DNA of 59,295 nucleotides from Symbiodinium natans. Taxonomy: Eukaryota > Sar > Dinophyceae > Suessiales > Symbiodiniaceae. The notes under the pieces were generated by a model. The model was not told the origin of the DNA. It ran no database searches and was given only the letters and a program-made list of their open reading frames with translations. Shown in pieces: positions 50,301-56,300 of the stretch. A program made the translations under genes and the position numbers. The stretch spans positions 217,501 to 276,795 of the forward strand of contig CAJNDS010002791.1 of assembly GCA_905221605.1 (NCBI GenBank), written 5' to 3'. How positions within the stretch are numbered: the first letter of the stretch is position 1; every line of letters starts with the position of its first letter.

Positions 50301-53300
50301 ATTAATTCAATTAATTCAATTAATTCAATTAATTCAATTAATTCCACCTCCCCTTTGGAAATAAATGAATTAATTGAATTAATTGAATTAATTCAATTAA
50401 TTCAATTAATTCAATTAATTCAATTAATTCAATTAATTCAATTAATTCATTTATTTCCAAAGGGGGGGGGGTGGGGGCTGGGGAATCCCCCCCATTTGGA
50501 AATAAATGAATTACTTGAATTAATTGAAATAATTGAATTAATTTAAAATTAATTCAATTAAACTCCACCTCCCCTTTGGAAATAAATCAATTAATTGAAT
50601 TAATTAATTAATTCAATTATTTCAATTAATTCAATTAATTCATTTATTTCCAAATGGGGGGTGGGGGCTGGGGCATCCTCCTCCCCCCAATACTAAACCA
50701 CGAGCCCGGGCCTCCCCCCAATACTAAATCACGAGCCCGGGCCTCCGGGCCTTCCCGCAATACTAAATCACGAGCCCGGGCCTCCCCCCAATACTAAATC
50801 ACGAGCCCGGGCTAAATCACGAGCCCGGGCCTCCAAATTACGAGGCCGGGCCTCCCCCCAATACTAAATCACGAGCCCGGGCCTCCCCCCAATACTAAAT
50901 CACGAGCCCGGGCCTCCCGCAATACTAAATCACGAGCCGGGCCTCCCCCCAATACTAATTTACGAGCCCGGGCCTCCTCCCAATACTAAATCACGAGCCC
51001 TCCTCCCCCAAGAACTAGGGCACAGTTTTTGCTCCAAAAAGTGACATCGCAAGCCCTGGTCCCTAAGATTTTGAGCTCATTTCTTGCCCCAAAGAGTAAC
51101 ATCGCAAGCCCTGGTCCCTAAGATTTTGGGCTCATTTCTTGCCCCAAAGAGTAACATCGCAAGCTCTGGTCCCTAAGATTTCGGGTTCAATTTTTGCTCC
51201 AAAGAGTGACATCGCAAGTCCTGGTCCCTAAGATTTGGGGCACAGTTTTTGCTCCAAAGGGTCAAATCGCAAGCCCTGCTCCCTAAGATTTTGGGCTCAT
51301 TTCTTGCCCAAAAGAGTGACATCGCAAGCCCTGGTCCCTAAGATCTTGGGCCCAGGTGCTCCAAAGAGTCAAATCGCAAGCCCTGGTCCCTAAGATTTTG
51401 GGCCCAGTTTTTGCTCCAAAGGGTCAAATCGCAAGCCCTGGTCCCTAAGATTTTGGGTTCAATCTTTGCTCCAAAGAGTGACATCGCAAGCCCTGGTCCC
51501 TAAGATCTTGGGCCCAGTTTTTGCTCCGAAGAGTCAAATCGCAAGCCCTGGTCCCTAAGATTTTGGGTTCGATTTTTGTTCCAGGGTTTAGGGTTTAGGG
51601 TTTAGGGTTTAGGGTTTAGGGTTTAGTCCCCAAGATTTGGGGCCCAGTTTTTGCTCCAAAGAGTCAAATCGCAAGCCCTGGTCCCTAAGATTTTGGGTTC
51701 ATTTTTTGCTCCAAAGAGTGACATCGCAAGCTCTGGTCCCTAAGATTGGGGGCCCAGTTTTTGCTCCAAAGAGTGACATCGCAAGTCCTGGTCCCTAAGA
51801 TTTTGGGTTCAATTTTTGCTCCAAAGAGTGACATCGCAAGCCCTGGTCCTTAAGATTTTGGGTTCGTTTTTTGCTCCAAACAGTGACATCGCAAGCCCTG
51901 GTCCCTAAGATTTGGGGCCAAGTTTTTGCTCCAAAGAGTCAAATCGCAAGCCCTGGTCCCTGAGATTTTGGGTTCATTTTTTGCTCCAAAGAGTGACATC
52001 GCAAGCCCTGGCCCCTAAGATCTTGGGCCCAGTTTTGCTCCAAAGAGTCAAATCGCAAGCCCTGGTCCCTAAGATTTTGGGTTCAATTTTTGCTCCAAAG
52101 AGTCAAATCGCAGGCCCTGGTCCCTAAGATTTTGCATTCATTGTTGCTCCAAAGAGTGACATCGCAAGCCCTGGTCCCTAAGATCTTGGGCCCAGTTTTT
52201 GCTCCGAAGAGTCAAATCGCAAGCCCTGGTCCCTAAGATTTTGGGTTCAATTTTTGCTCCAAAGAGTCAAATCGCAAGCCCTGGTCCCTAAGATTTGGGG
52301 CCCAGTTTTTGCTCCAAAGAGTCAAATCGCAAGCCCTGGTCCCTAAGATTTTGGGTTCATTTTTTGCTCCAAAGAGTGACATCGCAAGCCCTTGTCCCTA
52401 AGATTTTGGGCCCAGTTTTTGGTTCAAAGAGTCAAATCGCAAGCCCCGGTCCCTAAGATTTTGGGTTCAATTTTTGCTCCAAAGAGTCAAACCGCAAGCC
52501 CTGGTCCCTAAGATTTGGGGCCCAGTTTTTGCTCCAAAGAGTCAAATCGCAAACCCTGCTCCCTAAGATTTTGGGCACAGTTTTTGCTCCAAAGAGTCAA
52601 ATCGCAAGCCCTGGTCCCTAAGACTTTGGGTTCAATTTTGCTCCAAAGAGGGACATCGCAAGCCCTGGTCCCTAAGATTTGGGGCCCAGTTTTTGCGCCA
52701 AAGAGTAAAATCGCAAGCCCTGGTCCCTTAGATTTTTGGGTCGATTTTTGCTCCAAAGAGTCAAATCGCAAGCCCTGGTCCCTAAGTTGTCGGGGTCGAT
52801 TTGTGCTCCACAGAGTCAAATCGCAAGCCCTGGTCCCTAAGATTTCGGGGTCGATTTGTGCTCCACGGAGTCAAATTGCAAGCCCTGGTCCCTAAGATTT
52901 TGGGCCCAGTATTTGCTCCAAAAGGTGAAATCGCAAGCCCCGGTCTTTAAGATTTTGGGCTCATTTCTTGCTCCAAAGAGTAACATCGCAAGCCCTGGTC
53001 CCTAAGATTTTGGAATCGATTTTTGCTCCAAAGAGTCAGATCGCAAGCCCTGGTCCTAAAATGTTGGGCTCAATTTTTGCTTTTCCCTTCTCTTCTGCTT
53101 CCTTTTAACTGATAAAACACAAGAAAGGAACTCATATGATAAAGCAGTGGAAAGGTAAGCAGAGGGTGACTCCTTGCGCGTGAGCCTTTCCATAATACTC
53201 CATCATATTCATCCTCTCGGCCTATCTCTTCTGTTCCTTTCCTTACTCTTCTCCTTCTCATAGTTCTTCCTTTTTGTTTTTCTCATTTCGAAAAGAAAGA

Positions 53301-56300
53301 GGGAAGGGAGAAACAAGGGAGAGAGAATAGATAAAGAAGAGTGCCATCTTCTATGCGCCTTGTTTTGTCTCTCCCTCTTCTCTATTCATCTGTCTTCTAT
53401 TCTCTTCCTTGCTCTTCCCATTAAATATGCAATCCTTGGTATCTCTCCTCTTTCCTTCTCTCTTCCTCCAACAGATGTGCTTTTGGATCGTTTTCTGCAT
53501 CTTCAAGCGAGAAAAAAGGACACAGACTGCGATTAAAAGGGACGCCCATGTTGGATTGGCAGCGCAAGCCCAGCTGATGCTCATGATTCTCTCTCTTTCC
53601 CTACACATGGGCGATGGAACGGGTGTCCTTTTCAATCGTTTTCTGCATCTTCAAGAGAAACAGGGACACCCCACAAGAAGGAAAAGCAACATAAGAGATA
53701 GGGAGGGAAATTGACCCTTTCCTCTCTTCTTATCTGCTATTTTTCTTATTCGCTTCAAAAAGCAACATAAGGGAAAGGGGATTTCCTGAAGAGGAGAGAG
53801 GGAACCTATCTGTGAAAAGCAAGAATGGTTTTTTTTTTTTTTTTAGGGAATAGGGAGAGACAAGGGAGAGATGATATGTACAGCTTTGCGCCTTATTTTG
53901 TGATTCCGTCTCCTTGCTTCCTGTCTCTTCTATTCCTTGCAGCACGCTTCGGGAAACATAGCATCCTTGTTATCTTTCCTCTCTCACTTCCCTTTCCCTT
54001 CTCTTCTTCCGCTTCCTTTTAACTGATAAAACACAAGAAAGGAACTCATATGATAAAGCAGTGAAAAGGTAAGCGGAGGGTGACTCCTTGCGCGTGAGCC
54101 TTTCCATAATACTCCATCATATTCATCCTCTCGGCCTATCTCTTCTGTTCCTTTCCTTACTCTTCTCCTTCTCATAGTTCTTCCTTTTTGTTTTTCTCAT
54201 TTCGAAAAGAAAGAGGGAAGGGAGAAACAAGGGAGAGAGAATAGATAAAGAAGAGCGCCATCTTCTCTATTTATCTGTCTTCTATTCTCTTCCTTGCTCT
54301 TCCCATTAAATATGCAATCCTTGGTATCTCTCCTCTCTCCTTCTCTCTTCCTCCAACAGATGTGCTTTTGGATCGTTTTCTGCATCTTCAAGCGAGAAAA
54401 AAGGACACAGACTGCGATTAAAAGGGACGCCCATGTTGGATTGGCAGCAAGCCCAGCTGATGCTCATGATTCTCTCTCTTTCCCTACATATGGGCGATGG
54501 AACGGGTGTCCTTTTCAATCGTTTTCTGCATCTTCAAGAGAAAAAGGGACACCCCACAAGAAGGAAAAGTAACATAAGAGATAGGGAGGGAAATTGAAGA
54601 ACTCCTCATTGTACTTGGTCATTCCCTTTCCTCTCTTCTTATCTGCCCATTTTCTGTGCGCCTTGTTTTGTCTCCCCCTCTTCTCCCATCATCTCTCTTC
54701 TGGTCTTTTCTTTGCTCTTCCCATTAAAAATGCAACCCTTTTTATGTCTCCTCTCTCCTTCTCTCTCCCTCCTCTTCTCCTGTTCCCTTCTAAACGACAA
54801 AAACGCAAGAAAGGAAGAATAAGAGGGGAATGGAGGCCCTGTTCCTTTTCCTCTTTCAATGGATGGGGGAAGTGGGCGGAGTTGGCCCCTTGCCCGTACA
54901 CCCTCCCCATGCTTCAGCAAACCCCTCCTCTCGCCCTATCGCCTCTGTTTTTTTCCTTGTGCCCAAACGGAAAACGAAAACGGGTTCCTTTATATGTTCA
55001 TTGTCCTTCCTTTTGTTTTTTTATTTCACAGGGAAAAGAACCAGAGAAGAGGAAGATAAGAACGAGAGGTGAGATGAAAACGGCACCATCTTCTCTTTGC
55101 CTTATTTTTGCACCTCCCTCTCCTGTCTTAATTTCTCTTCCACTCTTTTTTCCATTGCTCTTCCCATAATATTGCATTCCTTTTGATAACTCACAGGAAA
55201 TTAAAATGGCCTCCTTGTTGTCTCTCCTCTCTCACTTCCCTTTCCCTTCTCTCCTTCTGTTTCCTTTTAATTTTAACTGATAAAACACAAGAAAGGAGCT
55301 TGTAAAATCAAGCAGTGGAAGGGTAAGCAGAAGGTGACTCCTTGTGCGTGGACCTTTGCCGTACTTCACCATACCCCTCTTTTCGGCCTATCTCTTCGGC
55401 TCTTTTCCTAACCCTTCTTCTTTTCATCTTTCTTTTTGTTTTTCTCATTTCGAAAAGACAGAGGGAACGGAGAGATAAGGGAGAGAGGATAGATAAAGAA
55501 GAGTACCATCTTCTTTGCGCCTTGTTTTATCTCTCTTCTATTCTTTTCTTGGCTCTTCCCATGAAAATCGTGTTCCTCTTATCTTTCCCTCCTTCTCTCC
55601 CTTCTCTTCTCCTCACGAGAGCCTTCGACTTTAGGATTGAGGAGAAAAAGAGAAGAGAAAAGAGGAACTACCTGGTTCTTGTTCCTGAGGCCTCCATAGT
55701 ACGACTGACGTGACAGCAGCGTACCCTCGTGGAAACGTGTATGGCTATAAGAAAACCCGAGTCCCAGCTTCCAAATAGACCCTATTTAAGCCACCCACGG
55801 GGGGGGGGGTGGGGGGGGCGGGGGGGAGGGGGGGGGGTGGGTGAGGGGGGGGGGGGGGGGTGGGGGGGGGGTGGGGGGGGGGTGGGGGGGGTGGGGGGGG
55901 GGTGGGGGGGGGGGTGGGAGGGGGATGGGGGGTGGGGTGGGGGGGCTGATTTTGCTGAGGGCGCCCCTACCCCCCTATGCTGAACCGCCTCTTTACGCTG
56001 TGCGGGTGGCGCGGTCCTCCACGAAAAAATTGTGCACCGACCCCCCCCACCCCCTTTTTTTGGGGGGGTAAGGAGGGATTTTCGCCTCCTTTAAACACGC
56101 TGCCAGGCCCAAACCACCCTAAACCCCAAACCCTAAACCCTAAACCCCAAACCCTAAACCCCTCAAATTCCCCGATTGTGCCACCCCAGGCTGGGAGTAC
56201 GTGGTGACCACTTCAGAAGGTCAGTTCCAGCAGGCAAGGGTTTTGGGGGGGTTTAGGGTTTAGGGTTTAGGGTTTAGGGTTTAGGGTTTAGGGTTTAGGG

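Larger units (their letters stand above)
46956..55795. mobile_element. Composite repeat complex bounded by inverted CAGCTTAAATAGGGTCTATT
   Basis: Left edge AGCTTAAATAGGGTCTATTTGGAAGCTGAGAC (46,957 onward). Right edge is its complement, GTCCCAGCTTCCAAATAGACCCTATTTAAG (about 55,762-55,791). Both edges abut G-rich tracts. An internal copy of the left-end unit with its own inverted partner lies at 48,340-48,445. The enclosed 8.8 kb has no recognisable transposase or other gene, so it may be a non-autonomous element or accumulated satellites. Confidence 0.55.
45563..56189 (+). other. 10.6-kb topoisomerase II intron with composite repeat
   Basis: GC...AG intron between exons p and q. It holds telomere arrays (45.7-46.7 kb), then a repeat complex from about 46,840 to 55,945 described separately, then a poly-G tract and telomere-like repeat before the acceptor CACCCCAG. 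All open frames within it are products of simple repeats; no gene is recognised. Confidence 0.8.

Noticed and set aside
47883-50546. Many open frames of 60-216 codons (ELIELIQLI and AKFCPEAARQNLAKSS types)
   Set aside because: They come from the 9-bp AATTAATTC repeat and palindromic units, are open on both strands, and lie inside a topoisomerase intron.
51912-52895. Open frames of 71-126 codons in the 55-bp repeat
   Set aside because: Periodic satellite translation in several frames; no start context or domain.
51005-53075. CRISPR-like array
   Set aside because: Units are contiguous 55-bp tandem copies without variable spacers, in a eukaryotic genome with no cas genes.
54594-55169. 191-codon open frame in pyrimidine-rich DNA
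   Set aside because: Low-complexity Phe/Leu/Ser/Pro translation. The neighbouring duplicate blocks do not keep the frame and there is overlap on the other strand.
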